A stretch of 64,000 nucleotides of DNA. Origin: an uncultured Alistipes sp. GTDB taxonomy: Bacteria > Bacteroidota > Bacteroidia > Bacteroidales > Rikenellaceae. This document shows positions 56,954 to 64,000 of the stretch, one piece after another. Under the pieces are notes generated by a model. That model was not told where the DNA came from. It searched no databases and saw only the letters and a program-made list of their open reading frames with translations. Where the stretch lies: assembly GCA_944320685.1 (NCBI GenBank), contig CALUIK010000001.1, positions 372,001 to 436,000 of the forward strand. The letters are read 5' to 3'. Numbering within the stretch: position 1 is the first letter of the stretch; the number at the start of each line of letters is the position of its first letter. A program made the position numbers and the translations under genes.

Positions 56954-57745
56954 TCACGGCTGCCTGCCTATGTATGCGAGGATGCCGCCGTCGACATAGA
57001 GTATATGCCCGTTGACGAAGTCCGACGCCGCCGAAGCGAGGAACACCGCCGGCCCCATCAGATCCTCGGGCGTACCCCACCGTTCGGCGGGGGTCTTCGC
57101 CACGATAAACGAATCGAACGGGTGGCGCGACCCGTCGGCCTGACGCTCGCGCAGGGGTGCCGTCTGCGGCGTGGCTATATACCCGGGGCCCAGACCGTTG
57201 CACTGTATGTTGTAACGCCCGTACTCCGAGGCTATGTTGCGCGTAAGCATCTTCAACCCGCCCTTGGCCGCGGCATAGGCCGAGACCGTCTCGCGCCCCA
57301 GTTCCGACATCATCGAGCAGACGTTGATTATCTTGCCGCCGCCCTTGGCTATCATGCCGGGGATAACGGCCTTGGCCATGACAAATGGGGCCGTGAGGTC
57401 TATGTCGACGACCTCGCGGAACTCCGCCGCCGACATCTCGTGCATCGGGATGCGCCTGATGATGCCGGCATTGTTCACCAGAATATCCACCGTGCCCAGT
57501 TCCGCCGCTATCGAGGCGACCATCTCCGCCACCTGCCCCTCCTGCGTCACGTCACAAATATATCCGCGCACATCGATGCCCTTGGCCGCATACGCCGCCA
57601 AAGCCTCATCCATATGCCGCTGCGAACGGCAGTTGAACGCTATCTTGGCCCCCGCTCCCGCCAGAGCCTCAGCTATGGCGAAGCCTATGCCATAGGCCGC
57701 GCCCGTGACGAGCGCGACTTTGCCTTTCAATGAAAAATCAACCAT
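56954..57745 (-). CDS. kduD: 2-dehydro-3-deoxy-D-gluconate 5-dehydrogenase
   Basis: A 263-residue short-chain dehydrogenase. The nucleotide-binding loop is TGAAYGIGFAIAEA, NNAGIIRR is conserved, and the catalytic Tyr/Lys are in SAYAAAKGG. KduD reduces 3-deoxy-D-glycero-2,5-hexodiulosonate to KDG with NAD(P)H, the second step after KduI. Its neighbours kduI and uxaC confirm this pathway. ATG at 57745 was chosen (MVDFSLKGKVALVTG). Gap to kduI is 55 bases. Confidence 0.92.
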   Translation of the reverse strand: MVDFSLKGKVALVTGAAYGIGFAIAEALAGAGAKIAFNCRSQRHMDEALAAYAAKGIDVRGYICDVTQEGQVAEMVASIAAELGTVDILVNNAGIIRRIPMHEMSAAEFREVVDIDLTAPFVMAKAVIPGMIAKGGGKIINVCSMMSELGRETVSAYAAAKGGLKMLTRNIASEYGRYNIQCNGLGPGYIATPQTAPLRERQADGSRHPFDSFIVAKTPAERWGTPEDLMGPAVFLASAASDFVNGHILYVDGGILAYIGRQP

Positions 57746-57800
57746 ATTCTCTCCGTTAGGGCGGGCCGAAGCCCGCATTAGACATCGTTTTACCGTACCG

Positions 57801-58643
57801 TTACCGCAGATCCGTTATGGCGAAAAAGTCCTGATCGCCGTAGTCGAGGTTCTCGCCGCCCATACCCCATATAAAGGTGTAGTTGTGCGTGGCGGCGGCA
57901 CTGTGGATCGACCACTCCGGCGACAGCACGGCCTGCTCGCCCCGCATCCATATGTGGCGCGTCTCATGCGGCTCGCCCATCATGTGGCACACGGCCTGAT
58001 CCTCGGGCACCTCGAAGTAGAAGTACGCCTCCATGCGGCGCGAATGTATATGCGCCGGCATGGTGTTCCACACGCTGCCCGGAGCCAGTTCCGTCATACC
58101 CATCTGCAGGCGGCAGGTAGGCAGCACCTGACTTACGATCATCTTGTTTATGTCGCGCTCGTTGGAGCCTTCGAGCGACCCCATGTGAGCCACCACGGCG
58201 TCCGCCTTGGTGATCTTGCGGTCGGGGTATGTACAGTGCGCCCCTACCGAGTTGAAATAGAACTTGGCCGGAGCCGAGGCGTCGTCGCTCTCGAACGTGA
58301 CCTCGCGGTCACCCATGCCGAGGTAGAGCGCCTCCTTATACCCGAGACGGTACACCTCGCCGCCGGCACGCACCGTGCCCTCGCCCCCGACGTTGAAGAT
58401 GCCCATCTCGCGGCGCGTGAGGAATAAGGGGGCCTTGAGCGGGTCTATGGCCTCAAGCGGCAGCGCCTCCGCCACAGGCATGGCGCCGCCCACGACCATG
58501 CGGTCGTACATAGAATATACCATGTTGACCTCATCGGCGGCAAAGAGCCGCTCGATCAGGAAGTCACGACGCAGACGACCCGTGTCGTATGCCTTGGCGT
58601 CGGCCGGATGTGCGGCATAGCGCACTTCATAATTGGTTTTCAT
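57801..58643 (-). CDS. kduI: 5-dehydro-4-deoxy-D-glucuronate isomerase
   Basis: A 280-residue cupin isomerase (4-deoxy-L-threo-5-hexulose uronate ketol-isomerase). The start TNYEVRYAAHPADAKAYDTGRLRRDFLI is typical, and zinc ligands lie in MPAHIHSRRMEAYFYFEV and in the C-terminal His region (SPEWSIHSAAATHNYTFIWGMGGEN). It converts 5-keto-4-deoxyuronate from unsaturated uronides to the open diulosonate form for KduD. Length is as in other Gram-negatives. Confidence 0.95.
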   Translation of the reverse strand: MKTNYEVRYAAHPADAKAYDTGRLRRDFLIERLFAADEVNMVYSMYDRMVVGGAMPVAEALPLEAIDPLKAPLFLTRREMGIFNVGGEGTVRAGGEVYRLGYKEALYLGMGDREVTFESDDASAPAKFYFNSVGAHCTYPDRKITKADAVVAHMGSLEGSNERDINKMIVSQVLPTCRLQMGMTELAPGSVWNTMPAHIHSRRMEAYFYFEVPEDQAVCHMMGEPHETRHIWMRGEQAVLSPEWSIHSAAATHNYTFIWGMGGENLDYGDQDFFAITDLR

Positions 58644-58679
58644 GTCGCAATATTCGTTAATCGGTCATAACGCGCCGCT

Positions 58680-60083
58680 TCAGAAACCGAAGTAGCGCTT
58701 CGCGTTGTTGTATGATATATCCTCCACCATGCGCCCGAGGAACTCCATCTCGCCGGCAGGTAGCAGGCCCGCCTCGACATCGGCACCGATCAGGTTACAG
58801 AGCGTGCGGCGGAAATACTCGTGGCGCGGGTAGCTCAGGAAACTGCGCGAATCGGTGAGCATGCCCACAAAGCGGCTCAACAGCCCCAGAAGCGAGAGGG
58901 CGTTCATCTGGCGCTCCATGCCGTCTTTCTGATCGAGGAACCACCAGCCCGACCCGAACTGTATCTTGCCGGCTGTCTCGCCGTCTTGGAAGTTGCCGAT
59001 CATGGTGGCAACCATCTCGTTGTCGCGCGGGTTGAGGTTGTAGAGTATGGTCTTGGCGAGTTTGCCCTGCGCGTCTAGGCGGTCGAGGAAACGGGCCATA
59101 TTCTTGGCCAGCGTGAAGTCGCCGATCGAGTCGAAGCCCGTGTCGGGCCCTATCGAGGCCATCATGCGCGAGTTGTTGTTGCGGATGACGCCGAAGTGGT
59201 ACTGCTGCGTCCATCCCGTCTCCCAGTCCATGACGGCCATCTCGACAAGCATGGCGCTCTTATAGATGCGGCGCTCCCCGTCCGTGAGTTCTGCCCCGCC
59301 GTAAACCTTGGCGAATGCGGCCTCTGCCTGCTGCGGCGTATAGTCATCGGCGTAGAACTCCTCGATACCGTGGTCGCTCAAGCGGCAGCCGGCGCTCTCG
59401 AAGAAACGGTGGCGCGCACGCAGGGCATCCAGCAGCGTGGCAAATGAGCGTATCTCCACCCCCGACACCTCGGCCAGACGGTCTACATAGGCGCGGAACG
59501 CGGCGGGATTCTCCACGGCCATGGCCTTGTCGGGACGCCATGCCGGCAACACGCGGCAGCCGAAGTCCGCCTCGCGGCAGATACGGTGGTACTCGAGCGA
59601 ATCGACCGGATCATCCGTTGTGCATACCACCTCGACGTTATAACGGCGCATAAGGCCGCGCGCCGAATATTCGGGCCGTGCGAGCAGTTCGTTGCAATGG
59701 TCGTATATCTCGCGTGCCGTGGCAGGGCCCAACAGCTTCTCCACGCCGAAGGCTGTCTTCAACTCGAGGTGCGTCCAATGGTACAATGGGTTGCGCATGG
59801 TATAAGGCACCGTTTCGGCCCACTTCTCGAAACGCTCCCAATCCGAGGCGTCGCCCGTACAGTAACGCTCCGCCACGCCGTTCGTACGCATGGCGCGCCA
59901 CTTGTAGTGGTCCCCGTCGAGCCACACCTCCGCAAGGCTGCGGAAACGGTGGTCCTCGGCGATATACCGCGGGTCGAGGTGGCAGTGGTAGTCTATGATC
60001 GGCATCTTGGCCGCATGGTCGTGGTAAAGGCGTCGAGCCGTTTCGCTCTGCAAGAGAAAATCTTCGTCATTAAACTTTTTCAT
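58680..60083 (-). CDS. uxaC: Glucuronate isomerase
   Basis: A 467-residue amidohydrolase-fold uronate isomerase. The metal-ligand motif is PIIDYHCHLDPR (HxH), followed by YHWTHLELKTAFG, QYHFGVIRNNNSRM with GPDTGFDSIGD, and ends GRMVEDISYNNAKRYFGF. It converts D-glucuronate to D-fructuronate and galacturonate to tagaturonate. The ATG at 60083 was preferred to an upstream GTG. It is the first gene of the operon and is followed by kduI after 36 bases; the enzymes for fructuronate to KDG are not in the window. Confidence 0.96.
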   Translation of the reverse strand: MKKFNDEDFLLQSETARRLYHDHAAKMPIIDYHCHLDPRYIAEDHRFRSLAEVWLDGDHYKWRAMRTNGVAERYCTGDASDWERFEKWAETVPYTMRNPLYHWTHLELKTAFGVEKLLGPATAREIYDHCNELLARPEYSARGLMRRYNVEVVCTTDDPVDSLEYHRICREADFGCRVLPAWRPDKAMAVENPAAFRAYVDRLAEVSGVEIRSFATLLDALRARHRFFESAGCRLSDHGIEEFYADDYTPQQAEAAFAKVYGGAELTDGERRIYKSAMLVEMAVMDWETGWTQQYHFGVIRNNNSRMMASIGPDTGFDSIGDFTLAKNMARFLDRLDAQGKLAKTILYNLNPRDNEMVATMIGNFQDGETAGKIQFGSGWWFLDQKDGMERQMNALSLLGLLSRFVGMLTDSRSFLSYPRHEYFRRTLCNLIGADVEAGLLPAGEMEFLGRMVEDISYNNAKRYFGF

Positions 60084-60137
60084 AATATCTGGCACAAAAA
60101 GTTATAAAGAGGCATACCTGCTTTCAGGGACGATATA

Positions 60138-60227
60138 CAAAGATAGCAAAAGGTGAGGGCAGAAAAAACAGGCTTGCCTGATTTTTTTATGCCGAACCGC
60201 ATCCTGTCAAAGGCAAAGCCAAAGATA
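60138..60227 (-). repeat. 90-bp repeated element, copy B (leader of the uronate operon)
   Basis: Starts and ends with CAAAGATA, 90 bases long, like copy A at 27313-27402, with the same ordered interior blocks. Immediately beyond the outer end a further 18 bases of the outer promoter region (AAAAGGTGAGGGCAGAA) repeat the sequence just inside the inner end, so the element also carries a local direct repeat. Confidence 0.78.
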
Positions 60228-60251
60228 CGAAAAGGTGAGGGCAGAAGCAAA
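60220..60251 (-). promoter_or_regulatory. Promoter of the uxaC-kduI-kduD operon
   Basis: Minus strand: TTTG at 60251-60248, a 20-base spacer and TATCTTTG at 60227-60220. A second -7-like TATCTTTG occurs at 60145-60138, nearer the gene, without a good -33. From 60252 to 60388 no other feature is evident. Confidence 0.75.
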
Positions 60252-60388
60252 TGAAAAATCCCGTTTTCGAATGGCGGCACCACACCCTGCAGCGGGGTCG
60301 CCGCGTCCGAATCAGGTGAAGCCCCTCCGCCGCCGCGGGATTTCAACTTCACCTGCGGCATTTCTTTCGGAATAAGGTTTTGTTTTCA

Positions 60389-60396
60389 TACATTTG
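60389..60396 (+). promoter_or_regulatory. Putative -7 element of the NlpE-like gene
   Basis: TACATTTG, 87 bases before the ATG at 60483; no -33 at standard spacing. Confidence 0.5.
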
Positions 60397-60482
60397 CGCG
60401 TAGAATGAATGCAACGCGGCGTCCGCCATCGCCCAAGCCCTCATCCTGACAACAACCGCAACAGAACCGATTTATACAAACC

Positions 60483-60935
60483 ATGATCAGAAAGCATCTA
60501 TGTCTGGCCGCATGCGCCCTATGCCTGTACGCATGCGGCGGAAACAGCGGCCGCACTGCCCAAGAAGCCCGGGAAAACACCCCCGCAGCCAATGCGGCCG
60601 ACGACGGCCACAATGCCGAAAATGCACTCGACTACACGGGAACATACGAAGGCACCATACCGGCCGCCGACTGTCCGGGCATCAACGTAAGCGTGGAACT
60701 GCACGCCGACAACACTTTCGAGTGCCGTTACGACTACATGGAACGGGATGCCTCCTTCGAGTTCAAAGGCAGCTACCGCATCGAGAAGAACCTGCTCACG
60801 GCCGTAAGCGAGAGGTCTGACACCACGTATTACAAGGTGGAAGAGAACAGGCTTCGCCAGCTCGACTCCGAAAAGCAGCCCATCCCCGGAAAGGCGGGAG
60901 AGATGTATGTACTGACGAAACAGGCCTCGCGATAG
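60483..60935 (+). CDS. NlpE-like lipoprotein
   Basis: A 150-residue lipoprotein (lipobox LYAC, from KHLCLAACALCLYACGGNSG). Residues ~50-145 resemble the N-terminal domain of NlpE: YTGTYEGTIPAADCPGINVSVELHADNTFECRYDYMERDASFEFKGSYRI (partial). NlpE in E. coli senses surface contact and copper and signals through CpxA. Here the usual CxxC reads AADC, so the first cysteine is missing, and the C-terminal NlpE domain is absent. Function is unknown; the fold assignment is moderate. Confidence 0.78.
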   Translation: MIRKHLCLAACALCLYACGGNSGRTAQEARENTPAANAADDGHNAENALDYTGTYEGTIPAADCPGINVSVELHADNTFECRYDYMERDASFEFKGSYRIEKNLLTAVSERSDTTYYKVEENRLRQLDSEKQPIPGKAGEMYVLTKQASR

Positions 60936-61016
60936 TTTCCCCGCCCTGACAGCCACGGCCATAAACAGCCAGACGGCCGGCGCTCATGGCAAACAGTCCC
61001 GAAAAGAGGATTTTCA

Positions 61017-61048
61017 TTTGCCGTTGCGCACGATAATTATTACATTTG
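61017..61048 (+). promoter_or_regulatory. Promoter of the DUF3127 gene
   Basis: TTTG at 61017-61020, a 20-base spacer and TACATTTG at 61041-61048, 26 bases before the ATG. A textbook match to the Bacteroidota consensus. Confidence 0.85.
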
Positions 61049-61074
61049 CATGTAAAACAAAAAAATCTCGCATT

Positions 61075-61437
61075 ATGGAATTCGAAGGAGTAGTATACAA
61101 GATAATGCCCCCGACCAAAGGCGTATCGGCCCGCGGCGAGTGGCAGCGTCAGGAGGTGATATTCGAAATGCCGCAGGAGTTCTCACGCAAGGTGTGCGTG
61201 ACATTCTTCAACAAGGAATCGGAGGTGGCCCGTCTGAAAGAGGGCGCGGCATACACCGTGTCGGTCAATATCGAGTCGCGCGAATACAACGGCCGCTGGT
61301 ACACCGACGTGCGGGCATGGCGCATACAGCCCAAACAGGAGGCCGCACCGGCTCCGGCGCCCGAAATGCCCCCTTTGGGAGACGAACCTCCATACACGGC
61401 ATCCGCCTCGGCCGAGGTGGACGACCTGCCGTTCTGA
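61075..61437 (+). CDS. DUF3127 protein with SSB-like acidic tail
   Basis: A 120-residue OB-fold-like protein of DUF3127: MEFEGVVYKIMPPTKGVSARGEWQRQEVIFEMPQEFSRKVCVTFFN, then YTVSVNIESREYNGRWYTDVRAWRI. After a Pro/Ala-rich linker (residues ~85-113) it ends VDDLPF, closely resembling the DDDIPF tip of single-stranded-DNA-binding protein, which docks many repair proteins. A role in DNA metabolism is plausible but not shown. The ATG at 61075 fits the strong promoter; the longer frame would start within it. Confidence 0.85.
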   Translation: MEFEGVVYKIMPPTKGVSARGEWQRQEVIFEMPQEFSRKVCVTFFNKESEVARLKEGAAYTVSVNIESREYNGRWYTDVRAWRIQPKQEAAPAPAPEMPPLGDEPPYTASASAEVDDLPF

Positions 61438-61529
61438 CGCCTCCGCCGCAGACACGGCCGACGAGCCGCGGTCCGCATTGACCGCGGCTCGTTCCGTACC
61501 CGGCACCGGCCGGAAGGCGATTCCTGCCG

Positions 61530-62261
61530 TCAGCGTAAGATCTGCAGTTTCACCCCGAACGAAAAATAGAATATGTCAGAGAGGGCAAGCGAACGGTTGC
61601 CGCATTTGGCTATTATATCCAGATCGTTGGCCGCCAGCTCGTAATAGACGGTTATGCCGCGCAGGGCCGAATCGCCGCGCAACAGGCAGGTCACCCGCTG
61701 CCCCACACAGACGTATGCCCGCAGTCGGGAAGTGAACCCGTAATATATATCGCCCGGATAACGGTCGGGCTCACGTACCCAATAATCCTCGCCCGAGATC
61801 ATGTTCACATATATGCCGCACGTAAGCGGCTCCAGAGCGATTCTTCCGGATATATTGATGCTCCACGGAATATAGCTCTGCCGAACGGTGAAGGTGGCAT
61901 GGGTACGGTCGGAATAGGCCTTCGGCAGGAACCCCGTCATGAGATCGGTCTCCCAGCGGCAGCGGCGGCCGTAGTCCCAGCCCACTCCCGCCGACATGAG
62001 CCCCATGCCTCCGGCATACTGCACCTTCACATGCGTCGGTATCATCCTCTCCCACCCCTCATACCCGCGATGGACGCGGCGGTCGAGCCGCCGGCGTTCC
62101 CCACGGATACGGTCGCACGCTTCGGCACACGCACCCTCTACCGCCGTCGACACGACAGTATCGGCGTTGCAGAGCAGGCTTGACGCTTGCGCCGTTGCCG
62201 CCGCCATACAAAACACCGCCGCGAGCATGCATGCCCTAGAACCCAACCCTCTCGCATTCAT
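61530..62261 (-). CDS. DUF3575-like outer-membrane protein
   Basis: A 243-residue exported protein with signal peptide (CMLAAVFCMAAATAQASS). The mature part has barrel-like strands, e.g. VKVQYAGGMGLMSAGVGWDYGRRCRWETDLMTGFLP, and ends YFSFGVKLQILR. The pattern KVQYAGxxGxxSxGxGWDYG matches Bacteroidota outer-membrane proteins of the DUF3575 type; assignment is moderate. Its start overlaps the end of the phosphoesterase gene by 26 bases, so the two are translationally linked. Confidence 0.7.
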   Translation of the reverse strand: MNARGLGSRACMLAAVFCMAAATAQASSLLCNADTVVSTAVEGACAEACDRIRGERRRLDRRVHRGYEGWERMIPTHVKVQYAGGMGLMSAGVGWDYGRRCRWETDLMTGFLPKAYSDRTHATFTVRQSYIPWSINISGRIALEPLTCGIYVNMISGEDYWVREPDRYPGDIYYGFTSRLRAYVCVGQRVTCLLRGDSALRGITVYYELAANDLDIIAKCGNRSLALSDIFYFSFGVKLQILR

Positions 62262-63036
62262 AGCCGTCGTCGTTCAACGTGAAAAGCAGATAACTGCGTT
62301 TGGCGATATTCTCGCACCCGTAATAAAGCACGCCGTCGTCGAACGGCTCCGCCACATCGTAGGTATGACTGTGGCCGTTGACGCAGAACTGCAACTGCGG
62401 CAAGTTGCTTACCGCATATTCGAACACACGCGCCACATTATTGTCGAACTGCTCGGTGAACGGGCGCGCATGCATCACCACAACACTCTTATCGGCCTCG
62501 GGCGGGAACTCCAGAAACTGTTTCTCAAGAAACCCGAAGTCGGGGACAGGTTTGTCGCGGTCGAACTCCAGCGCATTGGTATTTATACACACGAACCTGA
62601 CATTGCCGGCCGTAAAGGCGAAATCGAAATCCCCGAACATATCCTCGAATATATCCTCGCCCGTGGCAAGACAATCATGGTTGCCTATAACGACGGCATA
62701 CGGCACGTCGAGACGGCCGAGGATGTCACGCATGCGCTCGAACTCGGACTTCATGCCGAAGTCGGCCATATCGCCGGCATGCAGCACGAAATCCAGATCG
62801 CCGCGGCCGTTCAGCGCGGCCACGGCATCGGATGTCTCGTCGTACCACCGCTGCGTGTCACTGATGACGGCGAAGCGTATCTCACGCCGCCCCGCCGTCG
62901 CCGCCTCGATACGGGCGATATTTCGGGCATTGATCCCCACCGCGCCGTGTATGCGCGTGTCATAGGGGTGATAGTCGACCTGACACGCAGCCAGCAGCGC
63001 GGACGTACATACCGCTACACAGTTTACTATACGCAT
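62236..63036 (-). CDS. Calcineurin-like phosphoesterase lipoprotein
   Basis: A 266-residue lipoprotein (MRIVNCVAVCTSALLAAC, Cys18). Metallophosphatase motifs appear in order: VISDTQRWYDETSDAV, VLHAGDMADFG, VIGNHDCL, VVVMHARPF and VNGHSHTYDV, which bind two metals. Family members hydrolyse phosphate esters or diesters outside the cell. The start at 63036 avoids a longer frame lacking a signal peptide. It lies in tandem with the next phosphoesterase, separated by a terminator. Confidence 0.88.
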   Translation of the reverse strand: MRIVNCVAVCTSALLAACQVDYHPYDTRIHGAVGINARNIARIEAATAGRREIRFAVISDTQRWYDETSDAVAALNGRGDLDFVLHAGDMADFGMKSEFERMRDILGRLDVPYAVVIGNHDCLATGEDIFEDMFGDFDFAFTAGNVRFVCINTNALEFDRDKPVPDFGFLEKQFLEFPPEADKSVVVMHARPFTEQFDNNVARVFEYAVSNLPQLQFCVNGHSHTYDVAEPFDDGVLYYGCENIAKRSYLLFTLNDDGYECERVGF

Positions 63037-63221
63037 ATCCGCCTTTCCGGTTTCTCTGACAATGGGCCGCAGCACGGCTACGCCCCGCAGGGTTACGACC
63101 GCCGCACGCGTTCCAAGTGCAATATATGCAAAATATTCCCACGTACTGCAGCCGCAGGCCGCACATAGTACCAACGGGCCACTTTATGCGACCTTTATCC
63201 CGCCGGATACTTCACGGCGGC

Positions 63222-63267
63222 AAAAACAGTCTCGGGAAACCGCCCGCCGGACTGTTCCCCGAGACTG
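63222..63267 (-). terminator. Terminator of the edge phosphoesterase gene
   Basis: Minus strand: ten-base stem (63267-63258 with 63236-63227) followed by TTTTTGCC. Confidence 0.75.
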
Positions 63268-63285
63268 CGCCCTCCCGATCCTCCG

Positions 63286-64000
63286 TCAGCGGCGCTTGAC
63301 AGCCACCTCGTGGCGGTGCACCGCCTTGCCTGTGGCATCGACCACGTCGATGGCGATACGCGACGGCGTAACCTCTATATCGAGCCTCTCATCGTTCGAA
63401 TTTATCAGTACGGGGAAATCGTTGCCCCGCTCGCCGCGCTCCACGAAATCGTACAGGTGAAGGTGACCGCTCAGCATAATGTCCACACCCGCCTCGTTGA
63501 GCAGCGGCACGAACAGGCGCATGATCTCGCGGCTGCCATGCCAGCCGCCGGTTTCGGGCGGCACGTGAAGGAATACTATGCGCACCGCCGCCGAACGGAA
63601 GGCATCGTCCTGCAATGTCCGACGCAGCCATTCGGCCTCGCGCTCACGATAGGCATCGTAGGCCGCAAGGCCCCCGTACTCAATATCACTGTCGGGTTTG
63701 TCCTCGCCGCAGTCGAGGACCAGGAAGGCCGCGGGGCCGTGGCGGAACATGTAATACGGCTTGCCCGAGGTGTTGGGAAAGAGATTCATGAACTCGACCG
63801 ACGCGGCGCCGCGCGTCTCATGGTTGCCGCGTACGGCGACTATCGGCGTATCCGCAGCGAAAAGCTCCGACGCCAGCGTCAGATAGGCCTCCTGCTGCTG
63901 TTCGATCGAGGCCATCAAGTTGGACATGTCGCCGTTGAAAGCCACGAAATCGACGCCGCGCTTCGTGACATCAGCCGTCAGGGCCCTGAATATGGAGTCG
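63286..64000 (-). CDS. Calcineurin-like phosphoesterase, 5' end beyond window
   Basis: The visible part (about 238 residues, frame open to the window edge) begins DSIFRALTADVTKRGVDFVAFNGDMSNLM and contains VAVRGNHETRGAASVEF, LHVPPETGGWHG and LSGHLHLYDFVERG, the metallophosphatase NHE and GHxH motifs. The GDM motif shows that the N-terminal metal site lies partly outside. It is related to, but not the same as, the neighbouring lipoprotein. Likely secreted; the N-terminus is not visible. Confidence 0.85.
   Translation of the reverse strand, partial: DSIFRALTADVTKRGVDFVAFNGDMSNLMASIEQQQEAYLTLASELFAADTPIVAVRGNHETRGAASVEFMNLFPNTSGKPYYMFRHGPAAFLVLDCGEDKPDSDIEYGGLAAYDAYREREAEWLRRTLQDDAFRSAAVRIVFLHVPPETGGWHGSREIMRLFVPLLNEAGVDIMLSGHLHLYDFVERGERGNDFPVLINSNDERLDIEVTPSRIAIDVVDATGKAVHRHEVAVKRR

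Noticed and set aside
60080..60361. 93-codon minus-strand ORF in the uxaC leader
   Set aside because: The peptide begins upstream of the promoter and its similarity to a frame in copy A breaks at an indel, so the repeat is better seen as non-coding.

Overview
The window is a GC-rich chromosomal segment of a Bacteroidota member, most likely order Bacteroidales and Alistipes/Rikenellaceae-like (the genus is inference). Three things point there. Recurrent promoters read TTTG-N19-22-TAnnTTTG, with little sign of Shine-Dalgarno sequences before starts. Lineage-typical families are present: NigD-like lipoprotein, DUF3127, DUF3667, succinylornithine-type ArgF', DUF4861 and plug-domain proteins. Envelope lipoproteins are abundant. 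No insertion sequence, prophage or CRISPR array is visible, and the DNA reads as ordinary core plus niche genes.

Layout. 0-8.4 kb: end of cysS, a small membrane protein, prfB with its programmed +1 frameshift, a Bcr/CflA-type exporter, a NamZ-like peptidoglycan enzyme, a split chromate-type transporter, an RNA methyltransferase and a U32/RlhA-like protein. 8.4-11.4 kb: anaerobic ribonucleotide reductase nrdDG behind a cobalamin riboswitch and a well-formed promoter. 11.5-19.7 kb: a tripartite RND efflux operon and, upstream on the same strand, a histidine kinase/response regulator pair that probably controls it. 19.7-28.4 kb: a secreted plug-domain protein, glutamate dehydrogenase, nitroreductase, HU, tRNA-Ser, an isoprenylcysteine-type methyltransferase, a BNR-repeat protein, argF', tRNA-Arg and an EamA transporter. 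28.6-41.8 kb: the conserved information-processing block, transcribed leftward as tRNA-Thr, tRNA-Tyr, tRNA-Gly, tuf, tRNA-Trp, secE, nusG, rplK, rplA, rplJ, rplL, rpoB, rpoC.

42-52.4 kb holds envelope genes: an outer-membrane barrel, DUF3667 protein, L31, tRNA(CAU), SIMPL protein, lipoprotein, sialidase, CotH-like lipoprotein and NigD-like lipoprotein. It ends with an ECF sigma factor translationally coupled to a protein with an anti-sigma-like cytoplasmic N-terminus, one inner-membrane helix, a long periplasmic linker and an outer-membrane beta-barrel. That architecture matches the recently described dual-membrane-spanning anti-sigma (Dma) type and is the most striking system here. 52.5-60.3 kb is a uronate-utilisation operon (uxaC, kduI, kduD, DUF4861 lipoprotein, tricorn-like protease) whose promoter lies in a 90-bp element that has a second copy upstream of tRNA-Arg. 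60.4-64 kb: an NlpE-like lipoprotein, a DUF3127 protein with an SSB-like tail, an outer-membrane protein and two calcineurin-like phosphoesterases, the last cut by the window edge.

The genes describe an anaerobic or microaerophilic gut-type bacterium: B12-sensitive control of nucleotide reduction, host- or plant-derived uronate and sialoglycan use, efflux, and envelope-stress signalling. Where the longest reading frame began with TTG or GTG well upstream, the first plausible ATG was chosen and this is stated.
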